Below, in pieces: positions 1-8,806 of a DNA stretch of 64,000 bases. The notes beneath the pieces are model-generated. The model was not told the origin of the DNA, did not search any database, and worked only from the letters and a program-made list of their open reading frames with translations. The position numbers and the translations under genes are program-made. Where the stretch lies: positions 407,992 through 471,991 of the forward strand of contig JAOSJM010000006.1 in assembly GCA_027494165.1 (NCBI GenBank), in the 5' to 3' direction. The DNA comes from Acidimicrobiia bacterium. Its GTDB lineage: Bacteria; Actinomycetota; Acidimicrobiia; IMCC26256; JAOSJM01. Within the stretch, counting starts at the first letter, position 1; each line of letters begins with the position of its first letter.

Positions 1-820
1 CGCGGACCAGGTCGTCGCGTGAGAGCGGCGCGATCGCCCGCAGCACCTTCACCCGCTCGTCGCGGCGGGCCTCGAGGTCGCTCCCGGCGGGTGGCTCCAT
101 GGCGAGCAGGGCGACGACCTGGAGGAGGTGGTTCTGGACCACGTCACGGACCGCCCCGACCTCCTCGTAGAAGCGGCCCCGCCCCTCCACGCCGAAGGAC
201 TCCGCCATCGTCACCTGGACCCGGCGCACGTGGTCCCGGTTCCAGATGGGCTCCAGGAACGAGTTGGCGAACCGGAAGTAGAGGAGGTTCTGGACCGGTT
301 CCTTGCCGAGGTAGTGGTCGATCCGGAAGATCGCCCGCTCGCGGAAGGCCCGGTGGAGGGTCTCGTTGAGCTCCTCCGCAGACTCCAGGTCGCGACCGAA
401 CGGCTTCTCGACGACGACCCGCGCTCCCCGGGCGCATCCCGACGAGCCGAGCCCCTCCACCACCGGCTCGAAGAGGCTCGGCGGGACGGCCAGGTAGAAG
501 AGGGGATGCTGGGCCCCGTCGAGCTCCGCCCGGAGCGACCCGAAGGTAGCGGGGTCCCGGTAGTCGCCGGCGACGTAGGCCAGCTCGGAGGCCAGCTTCG
601 TGAAGGCCGCTTCCTCGACCCCGCCGCCGTGGCGCGTGATCCCGTCCCGGGCCCGCTGGCGGAGCTGGTCGGCGGTCCACGGGCTCGACGCCACCCCGAT
701 GACCGGGAGGTCGAGGTTCCCCCGGCGCGCCATGGAGTGGAGGGACGGGAACAGCTTCCGGTGGGCCAGGTCGCCCGTGGCGCCGAAGATCACCAGGGCG
801 TCTGACCGGGGCACGGGCAT
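1..820 (-). CDS. zwf: Glucose-6-phosphate 1-dehydrogenase, 3' part cut by window edge
   Basis: Oxidises glucose-6-phosphate to 6-phosphogluconolactone, the first step of the oxidative pentose phosphate pathway, in the cytosol. About 273 residues are visible. The N-terminal nucleotide-binding motif [10 protein letters not shown] is near residue 13, the EKPFG motif near 148, and the substrate/catalytic motif RIDHYLGKE near 175, all canonical for the family (usual length about 490-510). The ATG at 820 follows an AAGGAGG Shine-Dalgarno about 6 nt upstream. It lies 28 nt downstream of gnd on the same strand, so both oxidative pentose phosphate dehydrogenases probably share a transcript. The C-terminal half runs off the window. 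Confidence 0.95.
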   Translation of the reverse strand, partial: MPVPRSDALVIFGATGDLAHRKLFPSLHSMARRGNLDLPVIGVASSPWTADQLRQRARDGITRHGGGVEEAAFTKLASELAYVAGDYRDPATFGSLRAELDGAQHPLFYLAVPPSLFEPVVEGLGSSGCARGARVVVEKPFGRDLESAEELNETLHRAFRERAIFRIDHYLGKEPVQNLLYFRFANSFLEPIWNRDHVRRVQVTMAESFGVEGRGRFYEEVGAVRDVVQNHLLQVVALLAMEPPAGSDLEARRDERVKVLRAIAPLSRDDLVR

Positions 821-848
821 CGCACCCGCCTCCTTCCCGGGCGCGGGA

Positions 849-1859
849 TCATCCCCCCGAACCCTCGTGGTGGCCCCCGAACCCGAGGCGCATCGCCGAC
901 AGCATCCGGTCGGCGTAGCCGGCCCGGCCGCGGGACGTGAACCGCTGGTGGAGCGCGGCCGCGAGGACCGGGGTGGGGACGCCCGCCTCGACGGCCGTGA
1001 CGGCGGTCCAGCGGCCCTCGCCCGAGTCGGCGACCCGTCCCGAGAAGCCCTCGAGGCCGGGATCGGCGTGGAGCGCCGCCGCGACGAGGTCGAGGAGCCA
1101 CGAGGTGACGACGCTGCCCCGACGCCACAGCTCGGCGATCGCGCCGACGTCGAGGTCGTACCCGGGGCCGTCGGGCGCCGGGGCCGTCTCGGCGTCGGCG
1201 GCGCGGTCGCCGGTTGCGGGTCCGGCGTGGCGGAGCAGGTTGAAACCCTCCGCGTAGGCCGCCATGAGCCCGTACTCGATCCCGTTGTGCACCATCTTCA
1301 CGTAGTGCCCGGCACCGTGGGGGCCGCAGTGGAGCCAGCCCTGCTCGGCGCCGGACGGTGCGCCGTCACGGCCCGGCGTCCGGGACGCGGCGTCGACGCC
1401 CGGGGCCAGGGAGGCGAAGATCGGCGCGAGGCGGCCCACGACGTCGTCCTCGCCGCCCACCATCAGGCAGAAGCCCCGCTCCGCCCCCCACACACCACCG
1501 CTCGTGCCGACGTCGACGAAGCGCAGGCCGCGGGCTCCCAGCCGGGCGGCCCGGGCGACGTCGTCGTGGAAGTGGGAGTTGCCGCCGTCGATCACGACGT
1601 CGCCGGGCTCGAGGTGGTCGGCGAGCTCCTCGACGACCCCGCCCACCAGCGCGGCCGGGACCATCACCCACACCGCCCGCGGGGGAGGCAGCGAGGCCGC
1701 CAGTTCCGCGAGCGACGACGCCCCCGTCGCGCCGGCCCGCTCGAGCTCGCGCACGGCGTCGGGCCGGACGTCGTGCACCACGCACTCGTGGCCCGAGCGG
1801 AGCAGGCGACGGACCAACCCGCTCCCCATCCGGCCGAGACCGACCATCCCCAGTTGCAT
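849..1859 (-). CDS. gnd: 6-phosphogluconate dehydrogenase, decarboxylating (short form)
   Basis: Converts 6-phosphogluconate to ribulose-5-phosphate and CO2. The protein of 336 residues begins with the Rossmann motif GLGRMG (residues 7-12), has the GGNSH motif of the substrate site near residue 103, and a C-terminal helical domain containing the [10 protein letters not shown] signature with the catalytic lysine. Its length fits the short GndA-like class rather than the 470-residue class. I chose the ATG at 1859 over an upstream in-frame start because GGGGAGG precedes it by about 6 nt and the Rossmann fold starts at once. It is the first gene of a gnd-zwf unit, divergent from ppgK with 77 bp between the starts. 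Confidence 0.93.
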   Translation of the reverse strand: MQLGMVGLGRMGSGLVRRLLRSGHECVVHDVRPDAVRELERAGATGASSLAELAASLPPPRAVWVMVPAALVGGVVEELADHLEPGDVVIDGGNSHFHDDVARAARLGARGLRFVDVGTSGGVWGAERGFCLMVGGEDDVVGRLAPIFASLAPGVDAASRTPGRDGAPSGAEQGWLHCGPHGAGHYVKMVHNGIEYGLMAAYAEGFNLLRHAGPATGDRAADAETAPAPDGPGYDLDVGAIAELWRRGSVVTSWLLDLVAAALHADPGLEGFSGRVADSGEGRWTAVTAVEAGVPTPVLAAALHQRFTSRGRAGYADRMLSAMRLGFGGHHEGSGG

Positions 1860-1936
1860 CCCGGACCTCCCCTCGGACACCGCGAGCGTCGCGCGAGAGA
1901 CCACCCCGGCGACGCGCACCCGGGCACACTGTCCGC

Positions 1937-2683
1937 ATGGACGTCCTGCTCGGGATCGACGTCGGCGGCAGCGGCATCAAGGGAGCGCCCGTGCGGCTCG
2001 CCGACGGGACCCTCGCCGCCCCACGCCACCGGATCCGCACCCCCCGCCCGGCCACCCCCGAGGCCGTGGCCGGGACCGTGGGCGAGCTCGTGCGCCACTT
2101 CGGGTGGACCGGCCCGGTGGGCTGCGCGTTCCCGGCCGTCGTCAAGGGGGGTGTGGTCCGCACCGCGGCCAACGTGGACGACGCCTGGGTCGGCTGCGAC
2201 GCCGGGTCGCGCTTCGCGGAGGCGACGGGCTGCCCGGTCACGGTCGTGAACGACGCCGACGCCGCCGGCATCGCCGAGGCGACCTTCGGCGCCGCCCGCC
2301 ACCGGTCCGGGGTCGTGGTGGTCGTCACCCTGGGGACGGGGATCGGGACCGCCGTGCTCGTCGACGGCACGCTGCTCCCGAACACCGAGCTCGGTCACCT
2401 GACCGTCCGGGGCCGGGACGCCGAGGGGTGGGCCGCCGAGAGCGCTCGGGACCGCGAGGATCTCTCGTGGAAGGCGTGGGCCGAGCGGCTCGACGAGTAC
2501 TTCGCCGAGCTCGAGCGGCTCCTGTGGCCGGACCTCATCGTGGTCGGCGGCGGGGTGAGCAAGAAGGCCGACCGGTTCCTTCCCCTGCTCCACACCCGGG
2601 CCGACATCGTGCCGGCCGAGCTGCGCAACGAGGCGGGGATCGTGGGCGCCGCGATGGCGGCGGCCCGCGTCACGTCCCCCTGA
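1937..2683 (+). CDS. ppgK: Polyphosphate glucokinase (ROK family)
   Basis: Phosphorylates glucose with inorganic polyphosphate or ATP to give glucose-6-phosphate, feeding the divergent gnd-zwf genes. The 248 residues start with the phosphate-binding motif [12 protein letters not shown] typical of polyphosphate glucokinases; the second phosphate loop is [10 protein letters not shown] and NDADAAG supplies the catalytic aspartate. The size matches actinobacterial PPGK (about 250-270). The ATG lies just inside a GCACACTGTCCGC context without a clear Shine-Dalgarno, so translation could be leaderless. The location beside the pentose phosphate dehydrogenases supports a joint role in glucose entry. 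Confidence 0.92.
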   Translation: MDVLLGIDVGGSGIKGAPVRLADGTLAAPRHRIRTPRPATPEAVAGTVGELVRHFGWTGPVGCAFPAVVKGGVVRTAANVDDAWVGCDAGSRFAEATGCPVTVVNDADAAGIAEATFGAARHRSGVVVVVTLGTGIGTAVLVDGTLLPNTELGHLTVRGRDAEGWAAESARDREDLSWKAWAERLDEYFAELERLLWPDLIVVGGGVSKKADRFLPLLHTRADIVPAELRNEAGIVGAAMAAARVTSP

Positions 2684-2691
2684 CGGGGCGG

Positions 2692-3084
2692 TCACTCCGG
2701 CAGCGCGCTGATGGGCTGCCGGCCCGCGAAGCCGTCCTCGGGCCAGTGCCACCAGGTCACCTCGGACTCCCCGAGCAGCCAGCAGAGCAGGTACGGCCGC
2801 CCGCTCGCGGTGACCGCGGGGAAGTCGAGCAACCCCCGGTCGACGTCGCGGACGACGACGTCCGCAGCGGTGAGCGCCTCGAGCTGCTCGTGGATCTCGG
2901 CCGCGACCTCGTCGGGCGGGCGGTGCTCGGCCGCGGCGTGCGCGCCGTGGCCGTTCCGGCGTCCCACCCGTGCCACCGCCACCGTCCGGGCCCTCATCTC
3001 GGCTACCAGCTCCTGGAGCTGCCCGACCACGTCGTGCACCCAGGGAAGGACGGCGTTGGCCTCATCGACGGACCATTGCCGCAC
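2692..3084 (-). CDS. DUF2203 family protein
   Basis: Small cytosolic protein of 130 residues from a GTG start. The family is recognised from its N-terminal helical segment (SVDEANAVLPWV then ELVAEMRAR) and the C-terminal core DFPA, GRPYLLCWLLGE, WWHWPEDGFAGRQPI, close to the DUF2203 consensus. No catalytic residues are assigned in the family and no function can be given. It sits convergent to ppgK, with 8 bp between the stops, and divergent from pheA, so it is transcribed alone. Confidence 0.8.
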   Translation of the reverse strand: MRQWSVDEANAVLPWVHDVVGQLQELVAEMRARTVAVARVGRRNGHGAHAAAEHRPPDEVAAEIHEQLEALTAADVVVRDVDRGLLDFPAVTASGRPYLLCWLLGESEVTWWHWPEDGFAGRQPISALPE

Positions 3085-3187
3085 GAGGTCACCGTAGACC
3101 CGTCCCGGCAGGTCCGGGGGGCACCCGGCCGGCCCGACGCGCGGAATCGGTCCGGGGGCGCGCCCGGGCCGCCGGTACCATGCGCCC

Positions 3188-4129
3188 GTGCTCCGCGTCG
3201 CCTACCTGGGCCCTCCCGGCACGTTCACCGAGGAGGCCCTGCGCACCCAGCCCGACCTCGCCGCGCAGGAGCTGGCCCCGACCCGCTCGGTGCCCGACGT
3301 CCTCGCCACGGTCGAGCGCGGCGACGCCGACCTCGGGCTCGTCCCCCTCGAGAACTCGATCGAGGGGTCGGTGGCCATCACCCTCGACACCCTGGCGTTC
3401 GACACCGACCTGCTGATCCAGCGCGAGGTCGACCTGGCGATCTCGCTGCGGCTGTGCGCCCGGCCCGGGGTGACCCTGCCCGACGTCCGGGCCGTTCGGT
3501 CGCACCCGCACGCCTACGCCCAGTGCCGCGGCTGGCTCGGCCGCAAGCTCCCCCACGTCGCCGTCGAGGCCGCCAACTCCACCTCCGAGGCCGCGCTCCA
3601 GGTGAGCCGGTCCAGGCGCACGGACCAGGCCGCCGTCTGCACGGCGCTCGCCGCCCGCCTGTACGGGCTCGAGGTCCTCGCCACCGAGATCGAGGATCAC
3701 CCCGAGAACCAGACCCGGTTCGTGCTCGTCGGGCGGGGCATCCCCACCCCGACCGGGCACGACAAGACCTCGATCGTCTGCTTCCAGCGCGAGGACCGGC
3801 CGGGGTCGCTGCTCGCCATCCTCAGCGAGTTCGCGGCCCGGTCGATCAACCTCACCAAGCTCGAGTCCCGCCCGACCAAGCGGGCCCTCGGCGACTACTG
3901 CTTCTTCATCGACTGCGAGGGCCACGTCGCCGACGAGCCGGTCGCCGACGTGCTCAAGCACCTGGCGGCGCGCCAGGCCGAGGTGAAGTTCCTCGGCTCC
4001 TACCCCGTCGCCGGCGAGGAGGAGGCCCGGGCGAGGCGCAGGGTCGCCAGCCGGCGCTGGAAGGCCGCCTCGGCCTGGATCGACGAGATCCGGGCGTCGA
4101 TCCGCGCCGGCGACGACCTCGGCTCATGA
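3188..4129 (+). CDS. pheA: Prephenate dehydratase
   Basis: Converts prephenate to phenylpyruvate in phenylalanine synthesis. The 313 residues contain the periplasmic-binding-like catalytic domain (start RVAYLGPPGTFTEEAL, VPLENSIEGSV near residue 55, substrate motif SHPHAYAQCR near 108) followed by a C-terminal ACT regulatory domain (residues about 200-275) with the ESRP motif of phenylalanine-feedback-inhibited enzymes. The start is GTG at 3188. Its TGA overlaps the ATG of serS (ATGA), so the two genes are translationally coupled. Confidence 0.93.
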   Translation: MLRVAYLGPPGTFTEEALRTQPDLAAQELAPTRSVPDVLATVERGDADLGLVPLENSIEGSVAITLDTLAFDTDLLIQREVDLAISLRLCARPGVTLPDVRAVRSHPHAYAQCRGWLGRKLPHVAVEAANSTSEAALQVSRSRRTDQAAVCTALAARLYGLEVLATEIEDHPENQTRFVLVGRGIPTPTGHDKTSIVCFQREDRPGSLLAILSEFAARSINLTKLESRPTKRALGDYCFFIDCEGHVADEPVADVLKHLAARQAEVKFLGSYPVAGEEEARARRRVASRRWKAASAWIDEIRASIRAGDDLGS

Positions 4130-5382
4130 TCGACCTGCGCCGGCTCCGCGAGGACCCGGACCACCGGGCCGGGATCGAGCGCAAGCGGGTCCGCGAGGGG
4201 CTGATCGACGAGGTGCTCGCCCTCGACGCGCAGCGCCGCGACCGGCTCGCCGAGGTCGAGGCGCTGCGGGCCCGCCAGAACGCGGCGTCGAAGGAGATCG
4301 GGAGGGCCGCACCCGAGGAGCGGCCGGCTCGCATCGCCGCCGCCACGGCCCTCAAGGAGGAGCTGGCGGCGCTCGAGCCCGTCCTCGGCGCCCTCGACGC
4401 CCGCCTGCGGGAGCTGGCCCTCCAGGTTCCCAACCCGGCCGACCCGTCGGTGCCCGAGGGCGGCGAGGACGACTTCGAGGTGGTCCGGGAGGTCGGTGAT
4501 CCGGGCCCGGCCCCGGCGCTCGACCACGCCGCCTTCGGCGAGCGGATGGGCTGGGTCGACTCGGAGCGGGCGGCGACGGCCAGCGGGGCGCGCTTCGCCT
4601 ACCTGCAGCGGGAGGCCGTGCTGCTCGAGCTGGCCCTCGTCCGGTGGGTCACGGACCGGCTCGTCGAGGAGGGCTTCGTACCGGTCGTCCCTCCCGTCCT
4701 CGTCCGGGAGGAGACGATGGAGGAGGCGGGGTTCTTCCCGACCGACCGGGCCCAGGTCTACGAGGTCGACGGCGGGGAGCTGTTCCTGGTGGGCACGAGC
4801 GAGATCCCGCTCTCGGCCCTGCACCGGGGCGAGATCCTCGACCCGGACCGCCTGCCCCGCCGCTACGGGGGGCTGTCGTCGTGCTTCCGCCGCGAGGCCG
4901 GCACGTACGGCAAGGACACCCGGGGGATCTTCCGGGTCCACCAGTTCGACAAGGTGGAGATGTTCTCCTTCGCCCACCCCGACCGGTCCTGGGAGGAGCT
5001 CGACGCGATCCTCGCGGTCGAGGAGTCCATCGTCGGCGGGCTCGGCCTGCCCTACCGGGTGGTGAGCATCGCGGCGGGCGACCTGGGCGCCGCCGCGGCG
5101 AAGAAGTACGACATCGAGGTGTGGCTCCCCTCCGAGGGCCGCTACCGGGAGCTCACGTCCTGCTCCAACTACCTCGACTTCTCGGCCCGGCGGCTGGGCA
5201 CCCGGTTCCGCGACGACGGCGGGACCCGCCTGGTGCACACCCTCAACGGCACCGCCTGCGCGGTCGGGCGCACGCTGGTCTTCCTGTTCGAGCACGGCCA
5301 GCAGCCCGACGGGAGCTTCGCCGTGCCCGAGGTGCTCCGCCCCTTCTGCGGCTTCGACCACGTGGAGCCCCCGCCCGCCTGA
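4126..5382 (+). CDS. serS: Seryl-tRNA synthetase
   Basis: Charges tRNA-Ser, and would also charge tRNA-Sec if present, with serine. The 418 residues show the N-terminal coiled-coil tRNA-binding arm (residues about 25-105), then class II motif 2 (SSCFRREAGTYGKDTRGIFR) and motif 3 near GTACAVGRTLVFLFE. The TSEIPL serine-binding motif is present. The length is normal. The start ATG overlaps the pheA stop. A tRNA-Ser(UGA) gene follows 27 bp downstream, an apt pairing of synthetase and substrate tRNA. The reading frame is intact. Confidence 0.96.
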   Translation: MIDLRRLREDPDHRAGIERKRVREGLIDEVLALDAQRRDRLAEVEALRARQNAASKEIGRAAPEERPARIAAATALKEELAALEPVLGALDARLRELALQVPNPADPSVPEGGEDDFEVVREVGDPGPAPALDHAAFGERMGWVDSERAATASGARFAYLQREAVLLELALVRWVTDRLVEEGFVPVVPPVLVREETMEEAGFFPTDRAQVYEVDGGELFLVGTSEIPLSALHRGEILDPDRLPRRYGGLSSCFRREAGTYGKDTRGIFRVHQFDKVEMFSFAHPDRSWEELDAILAVEESIVGGLGLPYRVVSIAAGDLGAAAAKKYDIEVWLPSEGRYRELTSCSNYLDFSARRLGTRFRDDGGTRLVHTLNGTACAVGRTLVFLFEHGQQPDGSFAVPEVLRPFCGFDHVEPPPA

Positions 5383-5409
5383 GCCCGCCCCGCCGGTAGC
5401 CTCGCACCC

Positions 5410-5492
5410 GGAGGGATGCCGGAGCGGCCGAACGGAGCGGTCTTGAAAACCGCCGGGCGAGAGCCCCGTGGGTTCGAATCCCACTCCCTCCG
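5410..5492 (+). tRNA. tRNA-Ser(UGA)
   Basis: The acceptor stem GGAGGGA pairs with TCCCTCC at the 3' end, followed by discriminator G. The anticodon arm GCGGT-CTTGAAA-ACCGC carries anticodon TGA. A long variable arm (CGGGCGAGAGCCCCG) marks it as class II tRNA-Ser, and the T arm is GTGGG-TTCGAAT-CCCAC. CCA is not encoded. Confidence 0.95.
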
Positions 5493-5608
5493 CGGTGTCG
5501 CGAGACATCCCGGACGGGAGACGCGCGGGTTCCGCGCACCGGGCGGCGTCCTTGCGCTCCCGACGCTTCGATGTAGGGTGCCCGGAGCGGCCACGCCACC
5601 AGATCCGG

Positions 5609-5635
5609 CCCCCCCCCGGCGCCGGGGGGGGGGGG
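5609..5635. repeat. C9-GGCGCC-G12 inverted homopolymer hairpin
   Basis: Nine C, the self-complementary GGCGCC, then twelve G form a potential hairpin of at least 12 GC pairs between the tRNA gene and the YdhR-like gene. There is no U tract, so a classic intrinsic terminator is not indicated. The exact run lengths are doubtful because other G/C runs in this window have lost bases. Confidence 0.6.
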
Positions 5636-5656
5636 CGAGCTGCGGGGGGAAGCGTC

Positions 5657-5956
5657 ATGCGGCAACCAGCGGTCGTCCTGCTCGTCCGGTTCCGATCGAA
5701 CCTGTCCCGGGACAAGGTCCTCCGCATCGCGGAGGAGCGCGCTCCGCAATACCGCGCCCTCGAGGGCCTGACCCAGAAGTACTACCTGGAGACGTCGGAA
5801 GGCGGGGAGTACGGGGGTCTCTACCTCTGGGAGTCACCCGACGCGCTGAGCGAGTTCGCCCGGTCGGAGCTGCGGGCCGCGATCAAGGACGCGTACCAGG
5901 TCGAGGGCGAGCCCCGCGTCGAGGTGTACCAGGTGATGATGCCGCTGCGAGACTGA
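5657..5956 (+). CDS. YdhR/ABM-type ferredoxin-fold monooxygenase-like protein
   Basis: A compact 99-residue protein. The pattern VVLLVRFRS at the N-terminus, LTQKYYLETSEGGEYGGLYLWES in the middle and VEVYQVMMPL at the end fits the dimeric alpha/beta-barrel superfamily, in particular YdhR-like putative monooxygenases. No cofactor site is known for YdhR and the substrate is unknown. The ATG at 5657 follows a purine-rich GCGGGGGGAAG. It stands alone, separated from the GH13 gene by 241 bp in which I see no convincing gene. Confidence 0.7.
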   Translation: MRQPAVVLLVRFRSNLSRDKVLRIAEERAPQYRALEGLTQKYYLETSEGGEYGGLYLWESPDALSEFARSELRAAIKDAYQVEGEPRVEVYQVMMPLRD

Positions 5957-6197
5957 CCGGGCCCGGGACCCCCGACCTCTCGCGCCGCCACGCAAGGCGA
6001 ACGCGTCGCCCACGGCGCCGGACCGGCCCTCGACACCGGCCTCGGCGGCCGCCTCGTTCGACCGCTCGACCAACTCGGCGGGCGAGGACCCGCGGCCTCG
6101 TCGTCATCGGGGACGTGGGCGACGAGGAGCGCGCCCGCATCTCGTCGGACACCGCAAGACCGCGGTAGCGTCCGGGCCACCTGCCCCGGGAGCAACC

Positions 6198-7835
6198 ATG
6201 CCGAGGGTCCCTCCGGCCGATCCACCCGACCGCACGTGGTGGCGAGACGGCGTCCTCTACCAGGTCTACCCCCGGTCCTTCGCCGACTCGAACGGCGACG
6301 GGGTCGGCGACCTGCGCGGGATCGTGGAGCACCTCGACCACCTGGCCTGGCTCGGCGTGGACGGCGTCTGGATCACCCCGGTCACCGTCTCCCCCGACGA
6401 CGACTGGGGCTACGACGTCGCCGACTACACGTCGGTGCAGCCCGCGCTCGGCACGCTCGACGACCTCGACGAGCTGCTGGAGGAGGCGGCCCGGCACGAC
6501 ATCCGGGTGATCCTCGACCTGGTGCCCAACCACACCAGCGTCCGCCACCCGTGGTTCCTCGACGCCCGCTCGTCGCGCACCTCCCGCCACCGCGACTGGT
6601 ACGTCTGGGCCGACCCCGGGCCCGACGGCTCGCCTCCCAACAACTGGCTCGGCAGCTTCGGCGGCTCGGCCTGGACGCTCGACGAGGAGACCGGCCAGTA
6701 CTACCTGCACAACTTCCTCCCCTCCCAGGCCGACCTCAACTGGTGGAACGAGGAGGTCCGGGAGGAGTTCGACCGGATCCTGAGGTTCTGGTTCGACCGG
6801 GGGGTGGCCGGCTTCCGCATCGACGTCTGCCACATGATCGTCAAGGACCGCGAGCTACGGGACAACCCGCCCACCGACGAGGCCGACCACTGGTTCGAGC
6901 AGCTCCGGGGCCAACGCCAGCTCTTCAACGCCGGGCGCCCCGAGGTCCACGACGTGCTGCGCCGGTGGCGGGCCATCGCCGACTCGTACGACCCGCCCCG
7001 CGTGCTGCTCGGCGAGACCCACGTCTTCGACCCCCGCCTCCTCGCCTCGTTCTACGGCCGGGGCGACGAGCTGAACCTGGCCTTCAACTTCCTCTTCATG
7101 CACGCGCCGTTCGGCGCCGACGGGCTGGCCGAGGCGGTGCAGACCACCGAGGCCTCGCTCCCACCCGGGGCCTGGCCGCTGTGGGCGGCCGGCGACCACG
7201 ACTACCCGCGGTTCCCCACCCGCTGGTGCGGCGGGGACCCCGACCGGGCCCGGGCCGTCCTCGTGCTGCTCCTCACCCTCCGGGGCACCCCCATCCTCTA
7301 CTACGGCGACGAGCTCGGCCTGCCCGACACCGACGTGCCCCGCGAGCGGCTGCGCGACCCCGTGAGCATCGCCCTGTACCCGGTCTTCGGCCGGGACCCG
7401 GCCCGGACCCCCATGCCCTGGCGGCCGGGACCCGGAGCCGGCTTCACCGATCCGGGGGTGGAGCCGTGGCTGCCCCTGGGCGACCGGGCGGCGGGGACCG
7501 TCGAGGACCAGCGGGACGACCCGTCCTCGACGCTCCACCTCTGCCGGGACCTGATCCGCCTGCGGGCCGAGGTGCCCGACCTGCGCCGCGAGGACTACGA
7601 ACCCCTGCCCTCGCCGACCGGGGTCTGGGCCTACCGCCGGGGCCCGCGGGTGATCGTGGCCGCCAACCTCGGGGACGAGCCGGCCGCCGTCGACGGCGTG
7701 TCGGGGACGGTGCGGATCGCCACCCGCCGGGACCGCGACGGCACGCGGGTGCGCGGCCGTCTGGAGCTGGGGCCCTCCGACGCCGTGGTCCTGGAGGCGG
7801 AACCGGAGGGAACCCGGCGGCGCGCCGAGCCGTAG
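6198..7835 (+). CDS. Alpha-glucosidase, GH13 family
   Basis: Hydrolyses terminal alpha-glucosidic bonds of oligosaccharides in the cytosol (545 residues, no signal peptide). GH13 regions are clear: YQVYPRSFADSNGDGVGDL at the start, DLVPNHTS (region I) near residue 107, GFRIDVCHM with the nucleophile Asp near 205, LLGETHVF with the acid/base Glu near 270, and GDHDYPR for region IV, where most relatives have NHD. The C-terminal beta-sandwich spans about 470-545. The QPGDL-type trehalose synthase features are absent, so oligo-1,6- or alpha-1,4-glucosidase is most likely. The reading frame is intact; GGGAG precedes the ATG. Confidence 0.9.
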   Translation: MPRVPPADPPDRTWWRDGVLYQVYPRSFADSNGDGVGDLRGIVEHLDHLAWLGVDGVWITPVTVSPDDDWGYDVADYTSVQPALGTLDDLDELLEEAARHDIRVILDLVPNHTSVRHPWFLDARSSRTSRHRDWYVWADPGPDGSPPNNWLGSFGGSAWTLDEETGQYYLHNFLPSQADLNWWNEEVREEFDRILRFWFDRGVAGFRIDVCHMIVKDRELRDNPPTDEADHWFEQLRGQRQLFNAGRPEVHDVLRRWRAIADSYDPPRVLLGETHVFDPRLLASFYGRGDELNLAFNFLFMHAPFGADGLAEAVQTTEASLPPGAWPLWAAGDHDYPRFPTRWCGGDPDRARAVLVLLLTLRGTPILYYGDELGLPDTDVPRERLRDPVSIALYPVFGRDPARTPMPWRPGPGAGFTDPGVEPWLPLGDRAAGTVEDQRDDPSSTLHLCRDLIRLRAEVPDLRREDYEPLPSPTGVWAYRRGPRVIVAANLGDEPAAVDGVSGTVRIATRRDRDGTRVRGRLELGPSDAVVLEAEPEGTRRRAEP

Positions 7836-7867
7836 TCGACCGGCGTGCGCCGGAGGCCGGGGGCCGG

Positions 7868-8513
7868 TCAGTCCCCGGTGGCCACCCGCTCCCGGGCCCA
7901 CCGCCGCCAGTCCGCCGGCAGCTCGGGCGCCTCGAGGAGCCGGGCCGCCCGGGCCGGGTCGTGGTGGTAGACGTGCGCCGCCTCGGCGACGGTGAGGCCG
8001 TGGGCGGGCCGTCCGAGGAGCCGGACCTCGTCGCCGGCGCCCACCTCGCCCTCCTCTGCGATGCGCAGGTAGGCCCCGGGACGCCCCGCGTCGCGGAAGG
8101 CACGGATCATCCCTCGTGGCCGAGGCGCAGCCCGAGCTTCCAGCAGGGCGAGCGGGGGGCGCTCACCTCGAGGACGGCGCTCCCGACCGCCCAGCGCTCG
8201 CCGACCACCGCCCCGCTCACGTCGACCCCACGGGTCGAGAGGTTCTCGCCGAAGCCCCCGGCTCGATCGGGTGGCCGAGCCGCTCCTCCCACCAGGACGT
8301 GTCCTCGAGCGCGTACGCGTAGACCGCCTGGTCGACGCCGCCGTGGTTCTCCCGGTCGGCCTGGTCGTCACCCTCGAGGTTGACGCCCACGGCCCGGACC
8401 CGCCCGGCCACGGGCTCCTTCCAGATGGCGCTCGCCGCCGGGCGCCCGTCGCGCTCGAACCGGCGGACGCGACCGACGTTCACGGACTCGAGCCTGCCCA
8501 CGACCTCGACCAT
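7868..8513 (-). CDS. MOSC domain protein, two frameshifts
   Basis: A molybdenum-cofactor sulfurase C-terminal (MOSC) domain protein of about 215 residues in three frames. The N-terminal part MVEVVGRLESVNVG with VGVNLEGDDQADRENHGG is in one frame, GGFGENLSTRG and APRSPCWKL in the second, and GRPGAYLRIAEEGEV plus a helical tail in the third. The conserved FGENL, PR.PC.KL and GAYLRI motifs are all present. Both breaks are repaired by adding one base: to the C5 run at 8255-8259 and to CCC at 8111-8113. I therefore think the gene is whole in the organism. The family resembles YiiM-type proteins acting on N-hydroxylated compounds. Confidence 0.8.
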
Positions 8514-8656
8514 CCGCGCCTCCCGGCCTCGCTCGGGGCGACCCTACCCTCCCCGAACCTCCCCCGATCCGGGGCGCCGGCCGGGGACCGCGGGGACGCC
8601 GGGGCGACGGCTCCCGGGGCCCGGTCCAGGTCAGCGCCCTATACTCGGGCTCTCCT

Positions 8657-8745
8657 GGAGGGATGACCGAGTGGCCGAAGGTGCTCGCCTGCTAAGCGAG
8701 TAGGGGGTTACCGCCTCCTCGAGGGTTCAAATCCCTCTCCCTCCG
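8657..8745 (+). tRNA. tRNA-Ser(GCU)
   Basis: The acceptor GGAGGGA/TCCCTCC is identical to that of the tRNA-Ser(UGA) 3.2 kb upstream. The anticodon arm CTCGC-CTGCTAA-GCGAG has anticodon GCT; there is a long class II variable arm (TAGGGGGTTACCGCCTC), and the T arm is GAGGG-TTCAAAT-CCCTC. The discriminator is G and no CCA is encoded. Confidence 0.95.
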
Positions 8746-8806
8746 CCGACCTCCGGGCCACCCCGGAGAAGGGTCGCGTCGTGGTGTGGCTCGACGCCTC
8801 TCGCCG

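Noticed and set aside
3085..4125. T-box or other leader upstream of pheA-serS
   Set aside because: The 103-bp gap has no T-box sequence and serS has no leader because it overlaps pheA.
5957..6197. Small minus-strand gene between the YdhR-like and GH13 genes
   Set aside because: Short acidic segments appear in different frames but no start, ribosome-binding site or family could be found.
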